A stretch of 5,291 nucleotides of DNA from Pseudomonadota bacterium (GTDB taxonomy: Bacteria > Desulfobacterota > Desulfobacteria > Desulfobacterales > Desulfobacteraceae). This document shows positions 1 through 5,291 of the stretch, piece by piece. The stretch covers positions 1 to 5,291 of the forward strand of contig JAHIVS010000015.1 in the NCBI GenBank assembly GCA_018816605.1, written 5' to 3'. The notes under the pieces are model-generated. The model saw only the letters and a list, made by a program, of their open reading frames with translations, did not search any database and had not been told where the DNA came from. Positions within the stretch are counted from its first letter, which is position 1. Each line of letters opens with the position of its first letter. Made by a program: the position numbers and the translations under genes.

Positions 1-704
1 CTCCTGATGAAACCTGGGAAAAATGGATACAGGACCTTAAAAGGGTTCTGGAATTTGAGATATCCCATCTTTCCTGTTATATGCTGACCCTTGCGCCCGG
101 CACTTTCCTGCAGGCCCGGCATGAACAAGGCTGTTTTCCATTGCCGGACCCGGAAACCCTTTCCGACTTTTTTATGGCAACCTCTGTTTTCCTCGGCCAG
201 AACGGGTATGAACACTATGAAATATCCAATTTTGCCAGGGGCAGGGAAAACAGGTCCTGCCACAATTCAAACTATTGGCAGATGAGCTCCTATGACGGAT
301 TTGGTCCCTCTGCCCATTCCTTTGATGCCATGGCAGGCAAGGGGCGGGATGCCAGCCTTGCACTTCCGGTGAGATCCTGGAACATGGCCAATGTGGGCGC
401 CTATATTGACGCCCTTGCATCCGGTCGGCTTCCGGTCCGGGAAAGCGAAGCGCTCTCCTTGCAGCAGCAAGTGCTGGAGCGGGTCATGCTGGGTCTGAGA
501 ACCAGTGACGGTATTGATATCGCGGCAGTTGAAAAAATATGGGGGCAAAAGTTTTTAAGGGTGTTTGCGCCCCTGGTGTCCCGGCTCGAAACCCAGGGAC
601 TGGGGACCCTTGAAACCGGTCCTGGAAAACAGTTTAGCCTGACCCTTTCGGGCAGGGCCCGCCTTGACAATATTGTGGAAGCCTTTGCCGACAAGATTCT
701 CTAG
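1..704 (+). CDS. hemW: HemW-like radical SAM heme chaperone, 5'-truncated
   Basis: The reading frame is open from base 3, so the gene begins before the window; about 233 C-terminal residues are visible before the TAG at 702-704. Seen: a segment resembling the HemW core (S-x-Y-x-L-T-L-x-P-G-T at visible residues ~24-34), then HYEISNFA (~71-78), S-C-H-N-x-N-Y-W (~85-92) and YDGFGPSAHS (~97-106), a run characteristic of the HemN/HemW family. A C-terminal helical domain follows, with the V-L-E-R-V-M-L-G-L-R-T motif typical of HemW. Family knowledge: HemW is a cytosolic radical SAM protein that binds heme and delivers it to respiratory enzymes; older annotations call it oxygen-independent coproporphyrinogen III oxidase. 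Family members are about 380 residues long, so the radical SAM N-terminus with the CxxxCxxC cluster site lies outside the window and cannot be checked. A true HemN is less likely because the C-terminal part is of the shorter HemW type. The stop codon overlaps that of convergent selB. Confidence 0.88.
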   Translation, partial: PDETWEKWIQDLKRVLEFEISHLSCYMLTLAPGTFLQARHEQGCFPLPDPETLSDFFMATSVFLGQNGYEHYEISNFARGRENRSCHNSNYWQMSSYDGFGPSAHSFDAMAGKGRDASLALPVRSWNMANVGAYIDALASGRLPVRESEALSLQQQVLERVMLGLRTSDGIDIAAVEKIWGQKFLRVFAPLVSRLETQGLGTLETGPGKQFSLTLSGRARLDNIVEAFADKIL

Positions 705-2614
705 ATTTTTCTTCTCAGCTGGCGGGTATCGCCCACCCGGATGGTCAGGTTGGTGGAATCAAAATATTCGATCAGGGGGATCACAAATTTTCTTGAAATA
801 CCGATCATATCCTTGAACTCCGGGGTGGTGATGGTTTCCTTTTCCTTTAAATGGGCAATGATCTTTTGCTCAAGGCCGGCAATTGCCCGGGCATCAAAAT
901 TCAAGTCATCTTTGGCTTTCACAAGCACGCGTTCGTCAAAAAGGATCTGAAGCACATCTTTGGCTGTTTTCTGGTCCAGATTCAGGTCCTGGCAGATGGT
1001 TCTGAAAAAGGGGGGAGTTAAGCCCGCAGCCTGGTATATTTGGGTGATTTTTTCTTTGACTTCGTGCTGGTCCACCTTGAGGGCAACTTTAAAATCAACC
1101 AGTTTTACAATGTTTTTGTCCTGGGCGATGATATTTTCCTTGGCCAGTTTGGCAAACAGAATATTAAAAAATTTGGCATCCTCAATATACCGGAACTTGG
1201 ATTTGAGTTCCTGGGTGGGCATGCCCTCCTTTAAGGGATTGACAGCGTGGTAGGCGGCAATTTTCTTAAGGACTTTTTCCTTGAATTCATCAAAAATGGC
1301 GCCGTTGACATAGATCTGCCGTTCTTTGTCCGTCTGGACGATGGCCTGTCTGGCCAGCATTTTTTGCAGGGTCGTGGCCAGCCGTTTGTCCGGGATATTG
1401 GTCATGACCCGTAATTGATTCAGGGAAAGCCCCAGAAAGCCTTTTAAAGACAGAAAAAAGGAGATGGTCTGTTCACCGTCCTCCAGCAGGAGTTCATCCA
1501 GGCCCTGGATCACTTTTTTGTCAAACAATTTGTGCTTCTGGGAGACCGGGTTCAGGATGGCCCCGCCGCCAATGGTTTTTACAGGCGAATAACTTCGGAT
1601 CACGTAGCGGTCGTCCTTGATGCAGCAGACAGGGGATTCCAGGCGAAATTGAACCGGTGCCTCGTCTCCGGGCAGCAACTCTTCCCGGTCCAGAAGAACC
1701 ATATACCCCAGGATTTCACTGGTACCCGAATGAAACCGAACCCGGGTCCTGGGTTTGGCGGGTTTTGCATTGCTTTTCAGAAAATGAAACCGGGCATCCA
1801 CCATATAGCTTTCAATTAGGGTGTCGGGCGTGGAGAGAATATCTCCTCTGAAAACAGTGTCCTTGTCAAGTCCCTGGAAATTGACGGCCGTCCTTGTGCC
1901 GGCCGGGGCGCTTTCCACACTGCTGCTGTGGACCTGGATGCCCCTGACCTTGGAAACGATTCGCTTGGGATAAACCATGATATCCTCACCCACGTGGATG
2001 ACGCCCGATGTCAGGGTTCCGGTGATCACCGTGCCAAACCCTTTCATGGAAAAGACCCGGTCCACGGGCAAACGGAAAATGGAAGAAAATTTCCGTTCGG
2101 GTATTTGGTTGCAGACCGACTCAAGGGTGGCAATGAATCGGTCCAGGCCCTGGCCTGTTGCAGAAGAGAGGGGAATGATGGGTTTGCCTTCCAGAAAGGT
2201 TCCCTGGACAAAATCGTTGATGTCGTCAAGGGCCAGCTCCAGGAGGTCTTCGTCCACAAGGTCTGTCTTGGTCAGGGCGATGATCCCGTGCCGGATTCCC
2301 ATGAGATTGCAGATCTCCATGTGTTCCCGGGTCTGGGGCATCACCCCTTCGTCTGCTGCAATGACCATGGTCACAACATCTATTCCGCTGGAGCCGGCCA
2401 CCATGTTTTTGACAAATTTTTCATGGCCGGGCATGTCCACAATTCCGATGTGCCTTCCGTCGGGAAGATCAAGGGAGGCAAAGCCAAGCTCTATGGTGAT
2501 CCCCCTTTCTTTTTCTTCCTTGAGCCGGTCGGTTTCCACACCGGTCAATGCCTTTACCAGGCTTGTTTTGCCATGGTCGATATGACCGGCCGTTCCCAAA
2601 ATGATATTTTCCAC
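701..2614 (-). CDS. selB: Selenocysteine-specific elongation factor SelB
   Basis: SelB is a GTPase that binds selenocysteyl-tRNA(Sec) and delivers it to the ribosome at UGA codons followed by a SECIS hairpin. The 637-residue product is full length for the family. Domain I carries GHIDHGKT (10-17), the switch region RGITIELGF (37-45), DMPGHE (60-65), the SelB-style guanine motif TKTD (115-118) instead of NKxD, and SSATG (150-154). EF-Tu-like beta-barrel domains II and III follow from about 177 to 355, including the F-S-M-K-G-F-G-T-V-I-T-G-T segment (188-200). Residues ~365-637 are the winged-helix region that binds the SECIS RNA, ending with the typical TTPEFKDMIGISRKF segment (596-610) and an R-V-G-D tail. 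The GTG start at 2612-2614 is supported by GGAGGGG six bases upstream (2621-2627) and by the immediate match to SelB N-termini. It lies 24 bases downstream of a small membrane protein gene, probably in the same transcript. Neither selA nor selC is in the window. Confidence 0.97.
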   Translation of the reverse strand: MENIILGTAGHIDHGKTSLVKALTGVETDRLKEEKERGITIELGFASLDLPDGRHIGIVDMPGHEKFVKNMVAGSSGIDVVTMVIAADEGVMPQTREHMEICNLMGIRHGIIALTKTDLVDEDLLELALDDINDFVQGTFLEGKPIIPLSSATGQGLDRFIATLESVCNQIPERKFSSIFRLPVDRVFSMKGFGTVITGTLTSGVIHVGEDIMVYPKRIVSKVRGIQVHSSSVESAPAGTRTAVNFQGLDKDTVFRGDILSTPDTLIESYMVDARFHFLKSNAKPAKPRTRVRFHSGTSEILGYMVLLDREELLPGDEAPVQFRLESPVCCIKDDRYVIRSYSPVKTIGGGAILNPVSQKHKLFDKKVIQGLDELLLEDGEQTISFFLSLKGFLGLSLNQLRVMTNIPDKRLATTLQKMLARQAIVQTDKERQIYVNGAIFDEFKEKVLKKIAAYHAVNPLKEGMPTQELKSKFRYIEDAKFFNILFAKLAKENIIAQDKNIVKLVDFKVALKVDQHEVKEKITQIYQAAGLTPPFFRTICQDLNLDQKTAKDVLQILFDERVLVKAKDDLNFDARAIAGLEQKIIAHLKEKETITTPEFKDMIGISRKFVIPLIEYFDSTNLTIRVGDTRQLRRKI

Positions 2615-2620
2615 TGCAAA

Positions 2621-2627
2621 CCCCTCC
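2621..2627 (-). promoter_or_regulatory. Shine-Dalgarno site of selB
   Basis: GGAGGGG on the minus strand, six bases before the GTG codon at 2612-2614. It fixes a non-ATG start for selB and lies in the 24-base gap after the upstream small ORF, so selB has its own ribosome entry site. Confidence 0.8.
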
Positions 2628-2638
2628 AGGGCGGTATG

Positions 2639-2809
2639 TTATTGTTGTTTTTTTCTGTAAAAACTTAAGCCGTAGGAGAGGGCGACCAGGATGACGCCGG
2701 TTACCACCCCGTGGTAAATACCCCATTCGGGCCGAAACAGGCGGATCAGAACAATACCAAAGGCAAGGCCTAAAATGAGCTTTACCAGAAAAATAATCAA
2801 TGCGTTCAT
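2639..2809 (-). CDS. Small two-helix membrane protein upstream of selB (unknown function)
   Basis: A 56-residue hypothetical protein that I do not recognise. It begins MNALIIFLVK and has two hydrophobic stretches, about residues 3-23 and 33-52. A short loop rich in charged and aromatic residues (R-L-F-R-P-E-W-G, 23-30) joins them, and the tail is basic (Y-R-K-K-Q-Q). This suggests a small inner-membrane hairpin protein. The start at 2807-2809 is chosen because AAAGGA (2819-2824) lies nine bases upstream. The longer in-frame start at 2875 would fall inside the -35 box of the promoter, so it is unlikely; an intermediate ATG at 2825-2827 lacks a good ribosome site. The gene ends with TAA 24 bases before selB and has the same strand and promoter, so co-transcription is likely. 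Whether it has any role in selenium metabolism is unknown; the position may be coincidental. Real coding status rests on the promoter, ribosome site and membrane pattern. Confidence 0.65.
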   Translation of the reverse strand: MNALIIFLVKLILGLAFGIVLIRLFRPEWGIYHGVVTGVILVALSYGLSFYRKKQQ

Positions 2810-2818
2810 TGTGATGGG

Positions 2819-2824
2819 TCCTTT
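2819..2824 (-). promoter_or_regulatory. Shine-Dalgarno site of the small membrane protein
   Basis: AAAGGA on the minus strand, nine bases before the ATG at 2807-2809. It is the main reason to prefer the 56-residue start over the longer in-frame alternatives at 2827 and 2875. Confidence 0.55.
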
Positions 2825-2846
2825 CATTAAATTCCAATACCAGGGG

Positions 2847-2875
2847 ATAATAGTCAAACAAGGGGTCAAGGTCAA
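2847..2875 (-). promoter_or_regulatory. Sigma70-type promoter for the small membrane protein and selB
   Basis: On the minus strand there is a -35 TTGACC (2870-2875) and a -10 TATTAT (2847-2852), separated by exactly 17 bases; each box matches the consensus at five of six positions. Transcription would begin near 2840, about 30 bases before the small ORF start, leaving room for its ribosome site. The -35 hexamer is duplicated directly downstream (TTGACC again at 2864-2869), and the -35 overlaps the edge of a perfect inverted repeat at 2874-2891. The promoter most likely drives both the small gene and selB. Confidence 0.7.
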
Positions 2876-2891
2876 TCTTAAATATAAGATT
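2874..2891. repeat. 18-bp inverted repeat at the -35 of the selB-unit promoter
   Basis: AATCTTA (2874-2880), spacer AATA, TAAGATT (2885-2891): perfect 7-bp arms with a four-base spacer. It overlaps the upstream edge of the -35 box of the minus-strand promoter by two bases. Its position suits an operator or activator site, or simply an AT-rich UP-like element. As RNA it would be a weak, AT-only hairpin without an adjacent T-run, so a terminator is unlikely. No regulator can be named. Confidence 0.4.
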
Positions 2892-2929
2892 CATGCTCCG
2901 ATATATTATGCAGAATGATAAAAAAAGAG

Positions 2930-2956
2930 TTGATAATTTTTTTTGCTTCTGATAGT
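2930..2956 (+). promoter_or_regulatory. Possible promoter of the tRNA-His gene
   Basis: TTGATA (2930-2935) matches the -35 consensus at five of six positions. GATAGT (2951-2956), preceded by T to give TGATAGT, is a four-of-six match to the -10. The spacer is only 15 bases, shorter than usual; TAGTTA at 2953-2958 restores 17 bases but matches poorly. Transcription would begin near 2963, about a dozen bases before the tRNA. The AT-rich run around 2921-2945 is compatible with a stable-RNA promoter. Weak call. Confidence 0.3.
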
Positions 2957-2975
2957 TAGAGAAAGTTTTTTTGAG

Positions 2976-3051
2976 GTGGGCGTAGCTCAGTTGGCAGAGC
3001 ACTAGGTTGTGGTCCTGGTGGTCGCGGGTTCGACCCCCGTCGCTCACCCCA
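2976..3051 (+). tRNA. tRNA-His (GTG anticodon)
   Basis: The full cloverleaf can be folded by eye. Acceptor GTGGGCG (2976-2982) pairs with CGCTCAC (3041-3047), with one G-T pair. The D stem is GCTC/GAGC (2985-2988, 2997-3000). The anticodon stem CTAGG/CCTGG (3002-3006, 3014-3018) encloses loop TTGTGGT with anticodon GTG at 3009-3011. The T arm is GCGGG-TTCGACC-CCCGT (3024-3040). The discriminator is C (3048) and CCA is encoded (3049-3051). A G at 2975 faces C73 and supplies the extra G-1 that marks bacterial tRNA-His for its synthetase. With about 76 bases and a short variable loop, it is not the longer selenocysteine tRNA, despite the nearby selB. No clear hairpin terminator follows; the 3052-3065 stretch is merely T/C-rich. 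Confidence 0.97.
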
Positions 3052-3134
3052 TTCTTTCCTTTCCAGATTCCTGGTGTCCGTATGATTCAAACAAACATAA
3101 CCAATGATAGCCATAAGTTAAGATAACCATAATG

Positions 3135-3140
3135 AAAGGG
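3135..3140 (+). promoter_or_regulatory. Shine-Dalgarno site of the dual prolyl isomerase
   Basis: AAAGGG lies eight bases before the GTG start at 3149-3151. It decides the start, because the nearby ATG at 3132-3134 is in another frame and closes after seven codons. Confidence 0.6.
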
Positions 3141-3148
3141 ATACGCCC

Positions 3149-4216
3149 GTGGTAACATCTGCCGTTAAACACAAATCATCCATTGTCTTCGTTCGGCTGC
3201 TTGCAGCCTGTCTGTTCCTGGCTTTTTTAGTGATACCCTCCATTTCCCGGGCAACAACAGACCCTGGAAAACTTGGGGATGGGATCTATGCCGAGTTTAA
3301 AACAAACCGGGGAACGATTCTGGCTGAACTCTTTTATAAGCAGGTTCCCATGACAGTGGCCAATTTTGTGGGGCTTGCCCAGGGCACAAAGGCGTCCAAC
3401 AAGGAAGCCGGGATAAAATTTTATGACGGCCAGATCTTTCACCGGGTGATTTCCGATTTCATGATCCAGGGGGGAGATCCGGACGGAACCGGCCGGGGGG
3501 GGCCGGGGTATCAATTCGCCGATGAGTTTCATCCCTCCCTGACCCATGATGGTCCAGGAATCCTTTCCATGGCAAATTCCGGCCCCAACACCAACGGGAG
3601 CCAGTTTTTTATCACCCACAAGGCAACGCCGTGGCTTGATTTTAAGCATTCGGTTTTCGGCAGGGTGGTGGAGGGTCAGGATGTGGTCAATACCATCCGG
3701 CAGGGAGATAGAATCGAACATTTGACCATTATACGAAAAGGCGAGGAAGCCGCGGCCTTTAAAACCGACCAGGCAAGTGTTGATGCCGTCCGTGACAAAT
3801 TATCCGCCCAGCAGGGGATCCAGGTCAAAGAAGATATGGCTGCATTTGAGAAAAGAATGATGGAAAAGCATCCCGATGTCCTCAAAATTCAATCCGGACT
3901 CATGTATGTGCCCCTTAAGGCGGGGGCCGGATCTGACACAAAAGCCGGGGACCGGGTAAAAGTCCATTATACCGGCGTACTGGAAGATGGAAAAAAATTT
4001 GATTCCTCCCGGGACAGGGGCGAGCCCATTGGGTTTGTCCTTGGACAGGGGGAGGTTATCAAGGGGTGGGATCTTGGCATTGCCGGCATGAAAAAAGGAG
4101 AGATGCGGCGGCTGTTGCTTGCCTATCCCCTCGCCTATGGTGAAGCAGGGTATCCGGGTGTTATTCCGCCCAGGGCTGCTCTGATTTTTGATGTGGAGCT
4201 GGTGGAGTTCAAATAG
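3149..4216 (+). CDS. Exported cyclophilin-FKBP fusion peptidyl-prolyl isomerase
   Basis: This 355-residue protein carries two unrelated prolyl cis-trans isomerase domains. Residues 1-35 look like a Sec signal peptide: basic N-region (K7, K9), hydrophobic stretch ~17-30 and a likely cleavage after S-R-A (33-35). That places the protein in the periplasm or on the cell surface. The cyclophilin domain spans ~45-198, with [14 protein letters not shown] (97-110), [16 protein letters not shown] (141-156) and [11 protein letters not shown] (161-171). Counterparts of cyclophilin A R55, F60, M61, Q63, W121 and H126 appear as R99, F104, M105, Q107, W162 and H167. A charged, probably helical linker runs ~203-248. 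The FKBP domain spans ~250-355, with VHYTG (272-276), KFDSS (283-287), G-x-V-I-K-G-W (301-307), LAYGE (328-332), GVIPP (337-341) and F-D-V-E-L (347-351), so the usual aromatic pocket residues are present. Both domains therefore look active. The likely role is folding or quality control of exported proteins. The GTG start fits the ribosome site. The gene may have its own promoter or follow the tRNA; none was clear. Confidence 0.93.
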   Translation: MVTSAVKHKSSIVFVRLLAACLFLAFLVIPSISRATTDPGKLGDGIYAEFKTNRGTILAELFYKQVPMTVANFVGLAQGTKASNKEAGIKFYDGQIFHRVISDFMIQGGDPDGTGRGGPGYQFADEFHPSLTHDGPGILSMANSGPNTNGSQFFITHKATPWLDFKHSVFGRVVEGQDVVNTIRQGDRIEHLTIIRKGEEAAAFKTDQASVDAVRDKLSAQQGIQVKEDMAAFEKRMMEKHPDVLKIQSGLMYVPLKAGAGSDTKAGDRVKVHYTGVLEDGKKFDSSRDRGEPIGFVLGQGEVIKGWDLGIAGMKKGEMRRLLLAYPLAYGEAGYPGVIPPRAALIFDVELVEFK

Positions 4217-4217
4217 G

Positions 4218-4919
4218 TCAGACCCGCGGCATGGCGGGCATCTGTTGCAGGATGCGCTGCTGGCGTTTTTTGATGTAGGGACTGGGATTTTTTGCAGACC
4301 ATTTGTGGGGGCTGGGCAAAACAGCAGCCATCAGGGCTGCCTGGTGCCGTGTCAATTGTCCGGCATTGCAGGAAAAATAGGCCTGGGCCCCTGCCTGGGC
4401 TCCCACAAGATGGGTTCCCCAGTCCACGGTGTTCAGATAAATTTCAAAAATTCTTCGTTTGTCCCAGAAAAGTTCGATTAATATGGTATACCACGCCTCG
4501 GCAAGTTTTCGAAGAAAGGACCTGCTGGCCGGAAGAAAAAGGGATCTTGCCGCCTGCATACTGATGGTGCTGGCCCCCCTGAAACGCTTACGGGAGAGGA
4601 TATTTTCAGCCACAATTTTCATTTCTTCAAAATCAAATCCGCTGTGGCTGAGGAACCGCTGATCCTCGGATGCCAGAACCGCCCGCTTAAGGTGGGGAGA
4701 GATTTTTTCAAAAGGCTGCCATGAATATTTAGAGGGAATATATTCGGTTTCCACGAGGGGAGAAATCATTCGTTCCCAGACCATGTTGACGGTTCCGGGA
4801 GGATCCACATACTTGAAAACCAGAACCTGGGAAAGGGGAAAAAAGATCAGGACGAGGATGGACGCAACAAAGACTCTCCAAATCCGGTCCATTTGTTTTA
4901 TTTTTTTTATTATTCTCAT
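4218..4919 (-). CDS. mtgA: Monofunctional peptidoglycan glycosyltransferase MtgA
   Basis: A GT51-family enzyme that polymerises lipid II into glycan strands at the outer face of the inner membrane, without a transpeptidase domain. Its 233 residues are close to the roughly 240 usual for MtgA. Residues ~13-36 form an N-terminal membrane anchor after a basic start (M-R-I-I-K-K-I-K). Conserved motifs follow in order: ASEDQRFLSHSGFD (83-96), with E85 as the presumed catalytic glutamate; RGASTISMQAARSLFL (114-129); R-K-L-A-E (137-141); K-R-R-I-F-E-I-Y-L-N (154-163); and a D-W-G variant (166-168). The C-terminus has the usual A-A-L-M-A-A-V-L-P-S-P segment (194-204) and ends soon after, which excludes a bifunctional class A penicillin-binding protein. 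The ATG at 4917-4919 is preceded by AGAGGA (4925-4930) and a plausible promoter. The gene is convergent with the prolyl isomerase gene, their stop codons one base apart. Confidence 0.95.
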   Translation of the reverse strand: MRIIKKIKQMDRIWRVFVASILVLIFFPLSQVLVFKYVDPPGTVNMVWERMISPLVETEYIPSKYSWQPFEKISPHLKRAVLASEDQRFLSHSGFDFEEMKIVAENILSRKRFRGASTISMQAARSLFLPASRSFLRKLAEAWYTILIELFWDKRRIFEIYLNTVDWGTHLVGAQAGAQAYFSCNAGQLTRHQAALMAAVLPSPHKWSAKNPSPYIKKRQQRILQQMPAMPRV

Positions 4920-4938
4920 TTAGGTCCTCTGGTAAAGC

Positions 4939-4967
4939 TTTCTATGTTGAATCCATAGTATTGTCAA
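4939..4967 (-). promoter_or_regulatory. Likely promoter of mtgA
   Basis: On the minus strand there is a perfect -35 TTGACA (4962-4967), a 17-base spacer and the -10 TAGAAA (4939-4944, four of six). Transcription would begin near 4932, giving a very short leader of about a dozen bases that still includes the AGAGGA ribosome site (4925-4930). The spacer and -10 contain a short inverted repeat, CTATG-N7-CATAG (4942-4958). Confidence 0.5.
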
Positions 4968-5043
4968 TTCCCAATTCGCTCTTATCTTGGTCATATGCCC
5001 CATATTTAAAAATTACCGGGTTAAATGAAAAAACACACAACCT

Positions 5044-5050
5044 AAGGGGG
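5044..5050 (+). promoter_or_regulatory. Shine-Dalgarno site of the final ORF
   Basis: AAGGGGG lies five bases before the ATG at 5056-5058. It is a strong match and the main support for the start of the truncated last gene. Confidence 0.6.
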
Positions 5051-5055
5051 TTCTA

Positions 5056-5291
5056 ATGGTACAAATCCTTACAATGACGGAAGACTCGTCCCAGGAATAT
5101 ATAAAATTTGACATACCCGAAGCAGGGTTTGATTTTTTAAAGGCCAAGCAGCTGGCCAAGCAGACAGCCTTTGAAAGATGTGACTATCCCATGATTCTCT
5201 CCTGGAAAAACGGTAAAACCGGAGAATCTTATCCCAATTATGAATGCGGTATCAATGACCGGCCTTTCTGGATCCGGTATGCGGAAGGAAG
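5056..5291 (+). CDS. Small uncharacterised protein, 3'-truncated (possible AF1514-like domain)
   Basis: The frame stays open from the ATG at 5056 to the window end, giving 78 complete codons. The protein begins MVQILTMTEDSSQEYIKFDI and continues with an amphipathic segment (F-L-K-A-K-Q-L-A-K-Q-T-A-F-E-R-C). After that come M-I-L-S-W-K-N-G-K-T-G-E-S-Y-P-N-Y-E-C-G (47-66) and P-F-W-I-R-Y-A-E-G (71-79, the last G only if the final partial codon is excluded). It has no signal peptide or membrane segment, so it is probably cytosolic. The alternating hydrophobic-aromatic pattern suggests a compact alpha-beta fold. From memory it resembles the AF1514 family of small proteins of unknown function found in anaerobic bacteria and archaea; this is tentative. 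The strong ribosome site supports coding. It is divergent from mtgA, with a 136-base region between them that holds the mtgA promoter; no clear plus-strand promoter was seen. Confidence 0.7.
   Translation, partial: MVQILTMTEDSSQEYIKFDIPEAGFDFLKAKQLAKQTAFERCDYPMILSWKNGKTGESYPNYECGINDRPFWIRYAEG

Noticed and set aside
649..661. CGGGC-AGG-GCCCG hairpin near the end of hemW as a terminator
   Set aside because: The stem is only five base pairs, the loop is three bases, no T-run follows on either strand, and it lies within the conserved coding frame.
1928..2668. A 246-codon open frame on the plus strand opposite selB
   Set aside because: It lies entirely antisense to the conserved GTPase domain of SelB, its translation resembles no family, and no convincing ribosome site was seen. 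It is a shadow of the minus-strand gene.
2469..3047. A long minus-strand open frame covering the start of selB, the small ORF and the tRNA
   Set aside because: It runs through the tRNA-His gene, the promoter and another frame of selB, and its product is not protein-like. Non-coding.
2976..3051. tRNA as an integration (att) site for a mobile element
   Set aside because: No copy of the tRNA 3' end was found elsewhere in the window, and no integrase or foreign-looking segment is next to it.
3132..3155. Seven-codon ORF (M-K-G-I-R-P-W) overlapping the isomerase start, as a possible leader peptide
   Set aside because: It lacks a clear ribosome site, has no regulatory codon run and no alternative hairpins. 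It looks like a chance ATG.
3200..3211. Lipobox-like L-A-A-C (residues 18-21) in the isomerase signal sequence
   Set aside because: The main hydrophobic stretch continues after the cysteine (to about residue 30), and the stretch before it is short and interrupted by R16. An ordinary Sec signal cleaved after S-R-A fits better, though a profile tool should confirm.

Overview
This is a chromosomal housekeeping window from a bacterium with roughly 50% GC. The genes present (a SelB elongation factor implying selenoprotein synthesis, HemW, a monofunctional peptidoglycan glycosyltransferase and a secreted double-domain prolyl isomerase) point to a Gram-negative anaerobe. A sulfate-reducing member of the Desulfobacterota (Desulfobacteraceae-like) fits best. 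That assignment is an inference from gene content and sequence style, not from a search. No phage, IS, CRISPR or plasmid signature was seen.

Layout: (1) 1-704 (+), the C-terminal part of a HemW-type heme chaperone. (2) 701-2614 (-), a complete selB, convergent with hemW; both genes end inside one shared CTAG. (3) 2639-2809 (-), a 56-residue, two-helix membrane protein just upstream of selB. A strong sigma70-type promoter at 2847-2875 precedes it, so it and selB probably form one transcript. (4) 2976-3051 (+), a tRNA-His(GTG) with encoded CCA, divergent from the selB unit. (5) 3149-4216 (+), an exported cyclophilin-FKBP fusion prolyl isomerase. (6) 4218-4919 (-), mtgA, convergent with the isomerase gene and separated from it by one base. 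(7) 5056-5291 (+), the start of a small uncharacterised protein cut by the window end, divergent from mtgA.

The genes do not form one pathway. SelB delivers selenocysteyl-tRNA at recoded UGA codons, tRNA-His serves general translation, HemW handles heme, and the dual isomerase and MtgA act in the cell envelope. Two features stand out: extreme packing at both convergent junctions, where no separate terminator can fit, and the regulatory-looking 2810-2975 region. That region holds a near-consensus promoter, a tandem TTGACC repeat and a perfect 7-bp-arm inverted repeat. No stretch longer than about 140 bases lacks a gene. I see no strong candidate for a new multi-gene system; the items most worth following up are the small membrane protein linked to selB, the cyclophilin-FKBP fusion and the truncated final ORF.
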